A stretch of DNA of 64,000 nucleotides from Chloroflexota bacterium (lineage in GTDB: Bacteria; Chloroflexota; UBA11872; VXNJ01). The stretch spans positions 434,001 through 498,000 of the forward strand of contig VXNJ01000001.1 in NCBI GenBank assembly GCA_009840625.1, in the 5' to 3' direction. Position numbers and translations under genes: made by a program. Shown in pieces: positions 30,397-39,523 of the stretch. The notes under the pieces were generated by a model. That model was not told the DNA's origin, searched no databases, and saw only the letters and a list, made by a program, of their open reading frames with translations. The stretch's first letter is position 1. Each line of letters starts with the position of its first letter.

Positions 30397-32271
30397 ATGT
30401 CCGCAACAATGCGGCTTACCGCCGGCCAGGCGATCGTACGCTTTCTGGCCGCCCAGTACAGTCAATTCGACGGCGAACGCCAACGCCTGATCAACGGCAT
30501 GTTCGGCATATTCGGTCACGGCAACGTGGCTGGGCTGGGCCAGGCCCTTGAGGAAGAGCGCGGCCTGCTGCGCTACCACCAGCCGCACAATGAGCAGGCG
30601 ATGGTGCACACCGCATCCGGATATTCGAAGGCCATGCGACGGCGCGCCGTAATGGCTTGCACCGCATCGATCGGGCCGGGGACCACCAACATGGTTTCCG
30701 GTGCCGCCACCGCCACGATCAACCGCTTGCCGGTGCTACTTTTTGCGTCCGACAACTACGCCACCCGTCACCAGGGACCGGTTCTCCAGCAGCTTGAGCA
30801 CCCGGTCAGCTTCGACACCTCGGCGGCCGACACTCTGCGGCCGGTGAGCCGTTTCTTCGACCGCGTTTCAAGGCCCGAACAACTGCTGACCGCCCTGCCG
30901 GAAGCCATGCGCGTGCTGACCGACGTGCGCGAAACCGGCGCGGTAACGATCGCGCTGCCCCAGGACGTGCAAATGATGGCCTATGACTGGCCGGTCCATT
31001 TCTTCAACGAACGCACCTGGACGATCGCCCGGCCATATCCGAATCCCGATGCCATCAACGCCGCCGCTGAGCTGCTGCGGTCGGCCCGCAATCCGGTAAT
31101 CCTGGCGGGCGGCGGCGCGATTTATTCCGACGCCGAAGCGGTGCTCGGCGAGGTTGCCCGCACCTGCGGAATCCCGATCGGGGAGACGCACGCCGGGCTT
31201 TCCGCGGGACGGTTGGCCGGCGATCTGGCGCTCGGCGGGATGGGGGTCTGTGGGACCCCGCAGGCCGCCCAGATCGCGGCCGCAGCCGATCTGGTGATCG
31301 GCATCGGCACCCGCTATTCAGACTTTGCGACGGGCTCCAATTCGCTCTTCCAGAACCCCGAAGTGGCGTTCCTGAACATCAACGTCGCCGGGCATGACGC
31401 CTACAAGCAGGGCGGGCTGGCGGTGGAGGCCGACGCCCGCATCGCGCTAGAACAGCTGCTCCTGGCCGCATCCGATTACCGGGCCGACCCGGATTGGACC
31501 GAGCGCGCGCGGCGCCTCAACCAGGAATGGCGGGTTCAGCTCGACACCGAAGTCAGGCCGCCGGCGCCGGGCGAAGGCATGAACCAGGCCCAAGTGATCC
31601 AGGCGCTCAATGAACACCTGGATTCGGGGGATTTCGTCACGGTGGCGGCCGGATCTCCACCGGGCGACGTACAGCAGCAATGGATCTCGGCGGACAGCGG
31701 TCAGCCGCTGGTCGAATTCGGCTTCTCCTGCATGGGTTGGGAATTGCCGGCCGCGCTGGGAGCCAAGCTGGCCCGGCCCGAGGCCAGCGTCTATACCTTC
31801 ATCGGCGACGGCACCTACCTGATGAATAACACCGAAATCGTCACCGCCGCCAAAGAGGGCCTAAAGATCGTTATCGTGGTGGCCAACAATCACGGCTTCC
31901 AGATCATCCGCAAACTGCAAGAGGCAAAAACCGGCCGCGCGTTCGGGAACGAATTCCGCACCCGCGAAGAGGCGACCGACCGTCTCACCGGCGCCTATGC
32001 GGGAATCGACTTCGTCAAGAATGCCGAATCGCTCGGTGCGGTCGGGCTGACGGCGACCAGCCTGGAGGAGTTGCGCGCCGCCCTGCGCCAGGCCGATTCG
32101 GTTACACGCCAACCGGTCCTGATCGAATGTGAAGTCGAACCCTCGCGCTGGGCCGCGGACACCGGCGTCTGGTGGGACGTTTCAGTGCCCGAGATCTCCT
32201 CCTACGAGGACGTGGTGGCGATGCGGGCCGAGTACGACCAGCAAAAGCGGAGCCAGCGCCTCTACTACTAG
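30397..32271 (+). CDS. iolD: 3D-(3,5/4)-trihydroxycyclohexane-1,2-dione hydrolase
   Basis: 624 residues, a thiamine-diphosphate enzyme of myo-inositol catabolism that opens the ring of THcHDO to 5-deoxy-glucuronate. The start MRLTAGQAIVRFL and INGMFGIFGHGNVAGLG are characteristic. The TPP glutamate is in HNEQAMVHTA, and the GDG...NN motif is GDGTYLMNN to VVANN. ATG 30397 has GGGG upstream. No iolB, iolC or iolE lies beside it; inositol genes would have to be elsewhere, or the substrate differs. Confidence 0.93.
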   Translation: MSATMRLTAGQAIVRFLAAQYSQFDGERQRLINGMFGIFGHGNVAGLGQALEEERGLLRYHQPHNEQAMVHTASGYSKAMRRRAVMACTASIGPGTTNMVSGAATATINRLPVLLFASDNYATRHQGPVLQQLEHPVSFDTSAADTLRPVSRFFDRVSRPEQLLTALPEAMRVLTDVRETGAVTIALPQDVQMMAYDWPVHFFNERTWTIARPYPNPDAINAAAELLRSARNPVILAGGGAIYSDAEAVLGEVARTCGIPIGETHAGLSAGRLAGDLALGGMGVCGTPQAAQIAAAADLVIGIGTRYSDFATGSNSLFQNPEVAFLNINVAGHDAYKQGGLAVEADARIALEQLLLAASDYRADPDWTERARRLNQEWRVQLDTEVRPPAPGEGMNQAQVIQALNEHLDSGDFVTVAAGSPPGDVQQQWISADSGQPLVEFGFSCMGWELPAALGAKLARPEASVYTFIGDGTYLMNNTEIVTAAKEGLKIVIVVANNHGFQIIRKLQEAKTGRAFGNEFRTREEATDRLTGAYAGIDFVKNAESLGAVGLTATSLEELRAALRQADSVTRQPVLIECEVEPSRWAADTGVWWDVSVPEISSYEDVVAMRAEYDQQKRSQRLYY

Positions 32272-32317
32272 GCCTTGCCGGCAGGATGCCCGGCCGGGCG
32301 ACATCGGGCGAGTGCGG

Positions 32318-32782
32318 TTACCCCGGCGGGTACTCGTTGGCCCTGTCGTGCACCTGGATGATCTCGATGATGCCGCCCTCCGGGTCGTAGGCGTAGCAGA
32401 CCGTCTTCGCTCCGCCCGGAGCCTCTACCAGACCGGAGATGGGTCTCCCGCCCGCAGCCAACAACCGTTCGTGCATTCCGGCTGCGTCGTTGGTCTCAAC
32501 CGCTATGTGGTTGGCGTGCAGGGCGTTCGCCTGCCTGGGCCCGGGCCGGTCCGGATGCGAGTGATAGCAGAGCAGTTCCAGCTGGCGCGGTGATGCGTCG
32601 GTGCCCAGAATCGCGACTTCCACGTCTGCATCCTTTAGGCCGACGACTTTTTCGGTGAATTCGTCCCCGCGCCGGAACCGGTGCTGGATTTCGAATCCGA
32701 GCGCATCGTTGAAAAATCCGATCATCCGGTCCATGTCGGCAACCACGATCCCGGCGTGCGTCAATCGACTCGAAGGCGGCAT
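32318..32782 (-). CDS. VOC superfamily (glyoxalase/dioxygenase-fold) protein
   Basis: 154 residues with two beta-alpha-beta-beta-beta modules. Candidate metal ligands are the His in LTHAGIVVADMDRM, the His in ANHIAVET (NHIAVE) and the Glu in GGIIEIIQVHD. DPEGGIIEIIQ is the usual family end. Members include glyoxalase I, methylmalonyl-CoA epimerase and dioxygenases; the function here is not assigned. It abuts the stop of the ADP-ribosylglycohydrolase gene with no gap. Confidence 0.85.
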   Translation of the reverse strand: MPPSSRLTHAGIVVADMDRMIGFFNDALGFEIQHRFRRGDEFTEKVVGLKDADVEVAILGTDASPRQLELLCYHSHPDRPGPRQANALHANHIAVETNDAAGMHERLLAAGGRPISGLVEAPGGAKTVCYAYDPEGGIIEIIQVHDRANEYPPG

Positions 32783-34084
32783 CTACCGACTCTTTGCCAG
32801 GGTGTGGGTCCGCTCGGCCAGATCGCTAATTCGAGAGCCATCGAATCCGGCCACCATGCTGCCGACTCGATCTCCGAGCGGATCGATCCAGGCCGTCGGG
32901 AGCGAGCGGGCGCCGAGAATCGCGCCCACGATTGACCCGGCGGTGGCGCCGTTGCAGTCGGTGTCGAGGCCGCAGGCAACCGCGATCGAGATGGACTTCT
33001 CCAGATCGCATTCGCCCCAAAGCAGGCCGATCGCCACGAAACAGGCGTTGTTGATGGTGTGTACGCCGTGGTAGTGCCCGCAGGTCGACATGACCTGGGC
33101 CAGGGCCTGCTCCCAATCGAGACCGCGTTCGCGGGAGTCGATCACGCTCTCCAGTTCGCGCTGCAAACGGGATCGCGCCGGAATCTGGTCCATTCCGGCC
33201 AGCAGCGCCTGTAGCGGATCGTCGGTGGCGAATGCGGCGGCGTTGGCGGCAGCCGCAAAAAGCGCCCCGTAGATCCCGTTCTTGATGTGCGAAACGATGG
33301 CGTCCCGGTAGGCCAGTTCGGCCGCGGCGGCCGGGTCGCCGGCGCAGGCGTAGCCGTAGACATCGGTCCGGATCTGGGCGCCGATCCATTCGCGGAATGG
33401 ATTCCGTACGGTGGCCGATTCGGGCGGGGCGATACCCAGCATGAGGTTCTTGTAGGCGACCCGCTCGGCGGTGTAGGTCATGTTTGCCGGAATGCCCTCG
33501 AGCCAGGCTTCGGCGACGTCGGCGGCGGCAAAGTCGAAGCCGTTTCGCTCAAGATTCGCCAGCGCAAAAATCATGTAGTCGATGTCATCGTCGCGGGCCA
33601 TCGAAGAAAAGTTCCCGCGGGCAGCTTCATACGCAGACTGGTGAAGTGGAATCCCGACGTCGTGGTCCGGGATCAACGGGATGTAGTCGTCGGGCGGAAA
33701 CGCGTATTCGGGCTCCAGGTAGCGCCGGATCGCCCAGTGCGGCCAACCCTCGACCGGTTTCCCAAGCTGGCATCCGGCGCAGCGGCCCAGCCACGCTCCG
33801 GCGACCGCATCGCCCAAGTCCGCGGGCAAGTCGCCCAGCTGCGCCCGGGGATTCGGTCGGGCGGCTTGGATCTGGTCCAGGCCGCTGGGTTCGGCGTCTT
33901 CCAACGGACCAGTGCCGGCAAGCGCCTCGGCAAGCGACCACAGTTGTTCGAATTCGGAATCGGCAGCGCCGTGTTTCTGCAGCCGGTTGTGGCGATCCGA
34001 GAGTTCGACCGGATCGCAACCTTCCTCCTTGAGCTGTGCGATCTCGAATCCGAGCAGCGATTCGTGGCTGGTGTAATCGATCAT
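32783..34084 (-). CDS. ADP-ribosylglycohydrolase family protein with N-terminal extension
   Basis: 433 residues. The catalytic domain begins about residue 90 (AVAGAWLGRCAGCQLGKPVEGW). Metal-binding acidic residues sit in MARDDDIDYM and in GLDTDCNGATAGSIVG. The family (PF03747, DraG/ARH type) removes ADP-ribose from proteins or other acceptors, or hydrolyses related N-glycosides. The first about 85 residues are hydrophilic and of unknown function. A second family member is at 40919-41875. It diverges from tyrS across 186 bp. Confidence 0.87.
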   Translation of the reverse strand: MIDYTSHESLLGFEIAQLKEEGCDPVELSDRHNRLQKHGAADSEFEQLWSLAEALAGTGPLEDAEPSGLDQIQAARPNPRAQLGDLPADLGDAVAGAWLGRCAGCQLGKPVEGWPHWAIRRYLEPEYAFPPDDYIPLIPDHDVGIPLHQSAYEAARGNFSSMARDDDIDYMIFALANLERNGFDFAAADVAEAWLEGIPANMTYTAERVAYKNLMLGIAPPESATVRNPFREWIGAQIRTDVYGYACAGDPAAAAELAYRDAIVSHIKNGIYGALFAAAANAAAFATDDPLQALLAGMDQIPARSRLQRELESVIDSRERGLDWEQALAQVMSTCGHYHGVHTINNACFVAIGLLWGECDLEKSISIAVACGLDTDCNGATAGSIVGAILGARSLPTAWIDPLGDRVGSMVAGFDGSRISDLAERTHTLAKSR

Positions 34085-34270
34085 TGCCGGGGCCTGGTCT
34101 GGTGCTGATCACGATTCAATGTTGAACTAGCTGAGGCGAAATTTGGATTCACAACCCCGCATCCGATGCCCGCTTGCCGCGGCGCCCTGGTTTTGCCGGA
34201 TTCGAGGGTCGAAGACCAGCCTTATTGCCGAAACTTGCCCCGGAGCCGGAAAGTTCAAGGTAGCCACGAA

Positions 34271-35554
34271 TTGACCCCGATACGGCCGCGTCCCGGCATC
34301 TTCGCCGAACTTGAATCGCGCGGCCTGGTCCATTCCAAGACCCACGAGGACCTCGAATCGATCCTCGACCGCGAGCAGATGACCCTTTACTGCGGGTTCG
34401 ATCCGACCGCCCCTTCGCTGCAGGTCGGTAACCTCGTGCCGCTGCTGACACTGGCCCGTTTCCAGCGCTATCGCCACCGCCCGATCGTGGTTCTCGGCGG
34501 AGGCACCGGCATGATTGGCGACCCTTCGGGCAAGAGCGACGAACGCAACCTGCTCGACCAAACGACCCTGTCCGAAAACGCCGCCGCCCAGCGGCGCCAG
34601 TTCGAGGCGATCCTGGACTTTGAAGACGAGGTCGCGCCGGCCTTGATGGTCGACAACCTCGATTGGCTCGCCCCCCTCGACCTGATCGGGTTCCTGCGCG
34701 ACGTGGGCAAGCACTTCCCGGTTTCGGTCATGCTCTCCCGGGAGTCGGTCAACCGGCGCCTCGGCAGCGATGCCGGGATTTCGTTCACCGAGTTCAGCTA
34801 CCAGGCGATACAGGCCTACGATTTCCTACACCTGTACCGCGCGTACGACTGCCGGTTGCAAATCGGCGGGTCCGACCAGCTTGGGAACATAGTGGCCGGA
34901 ACCGATTTGATCCGTCGCTCGCTCGGTCCCGAGGACCGCGCCTTCGGCCTGGTCTTCCCGTTGTTGCAGACCCGGAGTGGCCAGAAGATGGGCAAGACCG
35001 CCGCCGGGACGATTTGGCTGGACGCCGAGCGCACCCCGGTGCTTGATTTCTACCAGTACTGGTACAACTTCGCCGACGAGGACGTCCTAGCGGCGCTCAA
35101 GGTGTTCACTTTCTGCGATCACGTCCAAATCGCCGACGCCGAAAGCCAGCTGCGCGCTGAGCCGGCCGCGCGCCGGGCGCAACGATTGCTGGCCGATTCG
35201 GTCACCGCGCTCGTTCATGGCGCCGAGGCGGCGGCTGCCGCGCGTGCCGAACAGGCGGCAATGTTCGGCCGCGGCGCCGCGGCCGGGGCCGCCTCCACGC
35301 CTCACCTGCTGGTTGATTCGGACGATCTTGAAGCCGGGCTCGACCTGCGCCAGCTGCTGGTCGATTGCGGACTCGCGCCGTCGCGCTCCCAGGCCCGCCG
35401 GCTGATCGCCCAGGGGGCGATCAGGATCAACGGCCTAAAGCGCGGCAATGAGCCGCTGAAGCCCTCCGACCTCGACGCCGACGGGCTGATCCTGCTGGCG
35501 GCCGGACCGCGCAACCGCCGGCTGATCGGAGTGCGCGGAACCGACCAGAGCTAG
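34271..35554 (+). CDS. tyrS: Tyrosyl-tRNA synthetase
   Basis: 427 residues, class I synthetase. GFDPTAPSLQVGNL is the HIGH-region; both usual His are replaced (Q and N). KMGKT is the KMSKS loop, and the tyrosine pocket is seen in YQAIQAYDFLHLY and GGSDQLGNI. The C-terminal S4-like domain is RQARRLIAQG-type (SQARRLIAQGAIRING). I used TTG 34271 with AAGG 11 bp upstream; an ATG at 34166 would add 35 residues without family similarity. Its TAG shares a CTAG palindrome with the convergent neighbour's stop. Confidence 0.93.
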   Translation: MTPIRPRPGIFAELESRGLVHSKTHEDLESILDREQMTLYCGFDPTAPSLQVGNLVPLLTLARFQRYRHRPIVVLGGGTGMIGDPSGKSDERNLLDQTTLSENAAAQRRQFEAILDFEDEVAPALMVDNLDWLAPLDLIGFLRDVGKHFPVSVMLSRESVNRRLGSDAGISFTEFSYQAIQAYDFLHLYRAYDCRLQIGGSDQLGNIVAGTDLIRRSLGPEDRAFGLVFPLLQTRSGQKMGKTAAGTIWLDAERTPVLDFYQYWYNFADEDVLAALKVFTFCDHVQIADAESQLRAEPAARRAQRLLADSVTALVHGAEAAAAARAEQAAMFGRGAAAGAASTPHLLVDSDDLEAGLDLRQLLVDCGLAPSRSQARRLIAQGAIRINGLKRGNEPLKPSDLDADGLILLAAGPRNRRLIGVRGTDQS

Positions 35555-36594
35555 AGCGAAGCCGGCCGGACCCTTCGTCCGGTGCGGGCCGACCGCTCGA
35601 CCGCCTCCACGAACTGCATGTACTCCAGTCCCAGCTCCCAGTTGGGATTCCCGTCGGTTCCGGAGCGCACCGCGGCGATGAAATCGGCTTCGACCCGCCA
35701 AGCGGCCGCCGGGTCGGGCTTGAATTGCTCGTCAGTCCATCCGGGCGCGCGCCGCAGGGTCAGGTTCCCACCCTCGCTGCTGGACGGGCCGGCCGTCCAG
35801 TGCAGGCTCGCCCCGGTCCCGTATGCCGAAACGGCGGTCTCGCCGGCGCCACCGGCATTGCTGGAGAAAGTCAGGCTGGCCAATCCGCCGTTCTCCAGAC
35901 CGGCAGTAACAAATACCGCGTCGGGACGCTCTACGGCCGACGACGAATCCCCGGCGGGTCGTTCGTCAACGAACGTTGCGTCGCCGGCCAGTACCCAGTC
36001 GGCCCGCAGACCGAACCAGGTGAGCAGCACCTCGTAGAGGATGCCCAGGGTCAGGGTGTTGGCGCCGGAAAGGCTCTCGCGCTGACGCCAGTGCAACGGC
36101 GTCCGCGGATCCAGGTAGGACGGATTAAAGTCCCGGACCACCAGGTGCCTGATCTGGCCAAGGGTTCCTGAATCGACGATCTGCTTTATCCGGGGTGCAA
36201 ATTGCATGCCGTGCGGCGGAGGGCAGACCATCGTGGTGAGTTCGGTGCCTTCCTTGGCCGCCAACATGCGGCGCGCATCAGCTGCGTCCATCGCCAATCG
36301 TGCCTGGCAGAAAACATGCTTGCCTGCCCCAAGCGCTCGCTCGGAAATCTCGGAATGCAGGTAAGGCCAGGTCCCTATGAATACCGCGTCGACGCGATCG
36401 TCAGTGAGCAGTTCCCGCCAGTCCGCATACACGGTCCGGACTCCGAAGTCGGCGGCGAATCTCTCGCCCGAGGCCCTGGTGCGGTTGGCCACCGCAACCA
36501 GGTCGACCCCGGCGATTGCCGCCAGTCCGGGGGCGTGTCGCAGCCGGGTTATGCCGCCGGCGCCAATGAACCCGATCCCCAGGCTGTTACTCAT
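35551..36594 (-). CDS. Gfo/Idh/MocA family oxidoreductase
   Basis: 347 residues. The N-terminal Rossmann motif is IGFIGAGGITRLRHAPGL, and the usual EKP motif is altered to CQARLAMDAADA, losing the EKP lysine. The C-terminal domain is alpha/beta (NPSYLDPRTPLHWRQR and GALHW-type region). Family members oxidise sugars, inositols or their derivatives with NAD(P). ATG 36594 overlaps the stop of the upstream dehydrogenase (ATGA), so the two may share a pathway. Confidence 0.86.
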   Translation of the reverse strand: MSNSLGIGFIGAGGITRLRHAPGLAAIAGVDLVAVANRTRASGERFAADFGVRTVYADWRELLTDDRVDAVFIGTWPYLHSEISERALGAGKHVFCQARLAMDAADARRMLAAKEGTELTTMVCPPPHGMQFAPRIKQIVDSGTLGQIRHLVVRDFNPSYLDPRTPLHWRQRESLSGANTLTLGILYEVLLTWFGLRADWVLAGDATFVDERPAGDSSSAVERPDAVFVTAGLENGGLASLTFSSNAGGAGETAVSAYGTGASLHWTAGPSSSEGGNLTLRRAPGWTDEQFKPDPAAAWRVEADFIAAVRSGTDGNPNWELGLEYMQFVEAVERSARTGRRVRPASL

Positions 36595-37526
36595 ATGTCC
36601 AGCTCCGCAACGTTGGGGTAGAGCTTGTCGCCGACCGAGCGCAGCGGCTCGATGTCGGCGGCGGCCTCATAAATCTTGAGGACGGCGGCGTAGTGCTCGC
36701 GCGCGTACTGGACTTGGGCCTGACGCATCATTGCCTGCGCCGCTGCATTCACCGAAATCGGAACATCCAGGTCGGAAGCGTGTTTGAGCGCCAGGCGCGA
36801 ATCTTTGGCGCTGAGCGTAGTTGTGAATCCCGGTTCGAAATTGCGCTCGGTAAATGTTTTCGGCCACCAAATGTGGTGCATTCCGCGAGCCGGCGTCATG
36901 TAGAACGCCTCCAGCATGGTCTCGAGTTTCAATCCGCTCTTGGCGCCCAGGGTGAGCGACTCCGAAGTTGCGCAGAGGATCGTGCAGTTGAGCATGTTGT
37001 TGACCAGTTTGAGTGCCGATCCGGTCCCGACCGCGCCGGTTTGAAGTTGAACTTCCGAGATCGCCCCGATCAGATGCTGAGCGCGCTCGTAGACACCGGG
37101 ATTGGCCCCGACCGGCATTCCCAGGGTGCCGGTGCGGGCCTGTTCGGGTCCGCGCAGCATCGGGGCGTCGATCGTCTCCACACCCTGTTCCAGGAGCCGG
37201 TCGGCAACCGAGATGATGAACGTCGGGTCGACGGTGGCGTGGTTGAGAAATATCGCCCCGTTTCCGATCCCTGCGGCCACGCCGCCGTCACCAAAAACCG
37301 CAGCTTCGGTTTCAGGCGGACCGGGCAAAACGGCCTGTACGAACTCGGCTTCGGACGCCGCTTCGGCCGGTGAGCCAGCGGTATCGGCCCCCATGGCTGC
37401 GGCGCGTTCCAGGGCCTCGGGATTGGCGTCGTACACGGTGACCGGATGCCCGGCGCGGAGCACCTGCCCCAATAAGCCGATCCCCATGATCCCGGCGCCT
37501 ACAAGTCCTACTCGCTCTTTGGCCAT
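36591..37526 (-). CDS. NAD(P)-dependent 3-hydroxyisobutyrate dehydrogenase-type oxidoreductase
   Basis: 311 residues of the beta-hydroxyacid dehydrogenase family. The Rossmann motif is VGLVGAGIMGIGLLGQ and the catalytic Lys lies in GSALKLVNNMLNC (helix after the 240 region). FSTTLSAKD-type FTTTLSAKDSRLA is the C-terminal consensus. Members oxidise 3-hydroxyisobutyrate, tartronate semialdehyde or glyoxylate-like compounds. It is coupled by ATGA overlap to the downstream Gfo/Idh/MocA gene. Confidence 0.87.
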   Translation of the reverse strand: MAKERVGLVGAGIMGIGLLGQVLRAGHPVTVYDANPEALERAAAMGADTAGSPAEAASEAEFVQAVLPGPPETEAAVFGDGGVAAGIGNGAIFLNHATVDPTFIISVADRLLEQGVETIDAPMLRGPEQARTGTLGMPVGANPGVYERAQHLIGAISEVQLQTGAVGTGSALKLVNNMLNCTILCATSESLTLGAKSGLKLETMLEAFYMTPARGMHHIWWPKTFTERNFEPGFTTTLSAKDSRLALKHASDLDVPISVNAAAQAMMRQAQVQYAREHYAAVLKIYEAAADIEPLRSVGDKLYPNVAELDI

Positions 37527-37877
37527 TTGCGATTTCGCCCCAACTGCCGAATGGATGTGCCGCCCCGACGTGCGGGGCCGAATTACTGGAAAAGACTACC
37601 CGCGGGCGCAGATCGGCGCGGCAAACGGTCCGATACTCGGTCTATTTGCTGATTGGGGCTGCCGCATGGCGGCCTCGCAATACGCCGGGGGTCATTGCGT
37701 GTTTGCAGGTTCCGCGCCGAGTCCGGACTGGCTATTCGCAGGAACAATTTCGTATATTTGATCGATCAAGCCGGACTATGCCTTGCCTGAAGGCATCACG
37801 CCGGTGCGGCCGACAAAAATCCGCCGCTGTTCCAGTTCCATTAATTCCCGTTCGCTCGAACTCGCAAAGGGTTCCAT
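37527..37877. other. Non-coding interval between divergent genes
   Basis: 351 bp upstream of both the minus-strand dehydrogenase operon and the SPFH gene. No ORF with protein-like features was found. It contains two small inverted repeats: a 6-bp one at 37562-37578 (GCCCCG/CGGGGC) and a perfect 7-bp one at 37778-37796 (ATGCCTT/AAGGCAT). It presumably holds both promoters, but no clear -35/-10 pair was fixed. Confidence 0.6.
37778..37796. repeat. Perfect 7-bp inverted repeat upstream of the SPFH gene
   Basis: ATGCCTT and AAGGCAT around a 5-nt centre, 81 bp before the SPFH start codon. It could be an operator for a dimeric regulator or a 5'-leader hairpin. No T-run follows, so it is not a terminator. 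Confidence 0.4.
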
Positions 37878-38744
37878 ATGCAGTCCCGTTCCAGCTCCCT
37901 GGCATTGGGCTTCGTTGTCGTCATCGTCGCCATCGTCGCCCTGTTTGCTTTCTTCTCGATTCGAATCGTTGGTGTCGGGCAGGCGGGAGTAATTCACACT
38001 TTCGGCGTGGTCGACCCGGTATCAAAACCGCCCGGTCTGCTGCTGAAGCTCCCGTGGTCGGCGCTGGAGCAGTTGAACGTCCGGACCCAGGAATTCACGA
38101 TGAGCTCGCGCACCGAGGAAGCCGGACTCGGCGCTGACGACGCGGTTCAGACGCTGACCAGCGAGGGTCTTACGGTAGGGCTCGACATTACGGTGCTGTT
38201 CCGCCTCGAATTCCAGACCGCGCCGGTAGTTTTCCGCACGATTGGGCCCGATTACCAGGCGATCATCGTCCGCCCCGCGATCCGGAACGCGATCCGTGAC
38301 GTGGTGGCCCAGTACACCGCCCAGGACCTCTATACGACCGGTCGTGAGCAGGTGGCGATCCAGATCGAAGAGCAACTGCGGGGCGCGCTGGAGCCGCGCG
38401 GCGTCAACATCGAAAACGTGCTGCTGCGCGATGTGCGCCTGCCGCCCGTGATTCAGCAGGCGATCGACGACAAGCTGGCCGAGGAACAGCGGGTCCAGCA
38501 GGCCGAGTTCAGCCGCCAACGGCAAGAAGTCGAGGCCCAGCGCCGCGTCATCGAAGCCGGCGGTGAGCGCGACGCGCAGGCCGAAATCGCCAAGACGCTG
38601 ACCGACGAGTACCTGCAGCTCCTTTACATCAACAGCCTCAAAGACATATCCGGCGGAAGCGTCGTTTACGTTCCGGTAAGCCCCGACACAGGCCTGCCGG
38701 TATTTGTCGACGCTTCCGGATCCGGAAACTCGGCCGGTAATTGA
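37878..38744 (+). CDS. SPFH/Band 7 membrane protein (prohibitin-like)
   Basis: 288 residues. One N-terminal transmembrane helix (about residues 8-27) is followed by the Band 7 domain: GQAGVIHTFGVVD, TSEGLTVGLDITVLFRL and RPAIRNAIRDVVAQYTAQDLYT. A charged coiled coil follows (EEQRVQQAEFSRQRQEVEAQRRVIEAGGERDAQ within about 195-235). It likely oligomerises into ring or lattice assemblies at the membrane and may modulate FtsH-like proteolysis, as HflK/HflC and prohibitins do. ATG 37878. Confidence 0.9.
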   Translation: MQSRSSSLALGFVVVIVAIVALFAFFSIRIVGVGQAGVIHTFGVVDPVSKPPGLLLKLPWSALEQLNVRTQEFTMSSRTEEAGLGADDAVQTLTSEGLTVGLDITVLFRLEFQTAPVVFRTIGPDYQAIIVRPAIRNAIRDVVAQYTAQDLYTTGREQVAIQIEEQLRGALEPRGVNIENVLLRDVRLPPVIQQAIDDKLAEEQRVQQAEFSRQRQEVEAQRRVIEAGGERDAQAEIAKTLTDEYLQLLYINSLKDISGGSVVYVPVSPDTGLPVFVDASGSGNSAGN

Positions 38745-38783
38745 CACCACGGCCGGTTCCCGTCGGGTACCGGCCGCCCCAGC

Positions 38784-38860
38784 GGGCGATTAGCTCAGTT
38801 GGCCAGAGCACTACGTTTACACCGTAGGGGTCGCAGGTTCAAGTCCTGCATCGCCCACCA
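38784..38860 (+). tRNA. tRNA-Val (anticodon TAC)
   Basis: 77 nt including an encoded CCA. The acceptor stem GGGCGAT pairs with ATCGCCC; the anticodon arm CTACG-TTTACAC-CGTAG places TAC in the loop. The T arm is GCAGG-TTCAAGT-CCTGC. All stems pair fully. Confidence 0.97.
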
Positions 38861-39028
38861 GTGCAAATCGCCTGTATGACACAGCCATCGGGTACGACTC
38901 GTTGCTCTATTGGCACGCCGCCATTCGTTGCAGGGCGGTCTTGCAAAGGCGCGATTCCAGCGCATCGCCACCCGGAGCTTCCTAACGCCAGCTTCCCAGG
39001 CGTAATTTCCGGGGGGATCTGACCGCGA

Positions 39029-39466
39029 ATGCTCATCTCCCCAAGGTTGCGAAAGCTTTTAACGCTCGGCGCTGTGCTTGCGTTGACGGCCGCGGCGGCT
39101 TGCGACGCATACGGAGAAGACCCGGCACCGCAAAACCCTGCGAACACGCCGGCGGTCGTATCCGGAGCTCCCGCGGGCCCAGATGAAACGCCAGCCGTCG
39201 CGGACGGCGAAGGCGCGGACGCCGAAGTCGAAGCTGCCGCGCGGCGATTGTTGGCCGCAGAGGTCGGCGAGGGAGCCTTCAGACTCCTCAGTTACGAGAG
39301 GGTTCAATGGCCTGACGCCAGCCTGGGGTGCCCGGAGGAAGGCTACGCGTACGCCCAGGTGATTACACCGGGCCACAAACTCCTTTTCGATCTCGACGGA
39401 GCGCTTTACCCAGTCCATTCCAACGCCGACGGCTCGCACATGGTGATCTGTGGAGAAGATGGGTGA
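39029..39466 (+). CDS. Putative lipoprotein with WPDxSLGCP domain
   Basis: 145 residues. The N-terminus is a basic stretch, hydrophobic core and lipobox-like LTAAAAC (C25), so it should be exported and lipid-anchored. An Ala/Pro/Glu-rich spacer follows. The C-terminal about 50 residues (VQWPDASLGCPEEGYAYAQVITPGHKL to MVICGEDG) match a small domain seen in exported Chloroflexota and cyanobacterial proteins, with two conserved Cys. Function unknown. Confidence 0.78.
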   Translation: MLISPRLRKLLTLGAVLALTAAAACDAYGEDPAPQNPANTPAVVSGAPAGPDETPAVADGEGADAEVEAAARRLLAAEVGEGAFRLLSYERVQWPDASLGCPEEGYAYAQVITPGHKLLFDLDGALYPVHSNADGSHMVICGEDG

Positions 39467-39523
39467 TGCCGACGGGGCTTAGGTTGCACCGCGAGCCCGC
39501 CATTCGGCCCCGGTCCCGATTTC

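Noticed and set aside
34085-34270. T-box leader before tyrS
   Set aside because: No TGGNACCGCG-type T-box or antiterminator pair was found; a ribosome-binding site and TTG start explain the region.
37646-38137. A 163-codon plus-strand ORF upstream of and overlapping the SPFH gene
   Set aside because: It is Arg/Ser-rich, has no recognisable features, and overlaps the well-conserved Band 7 frame by 260 bp.
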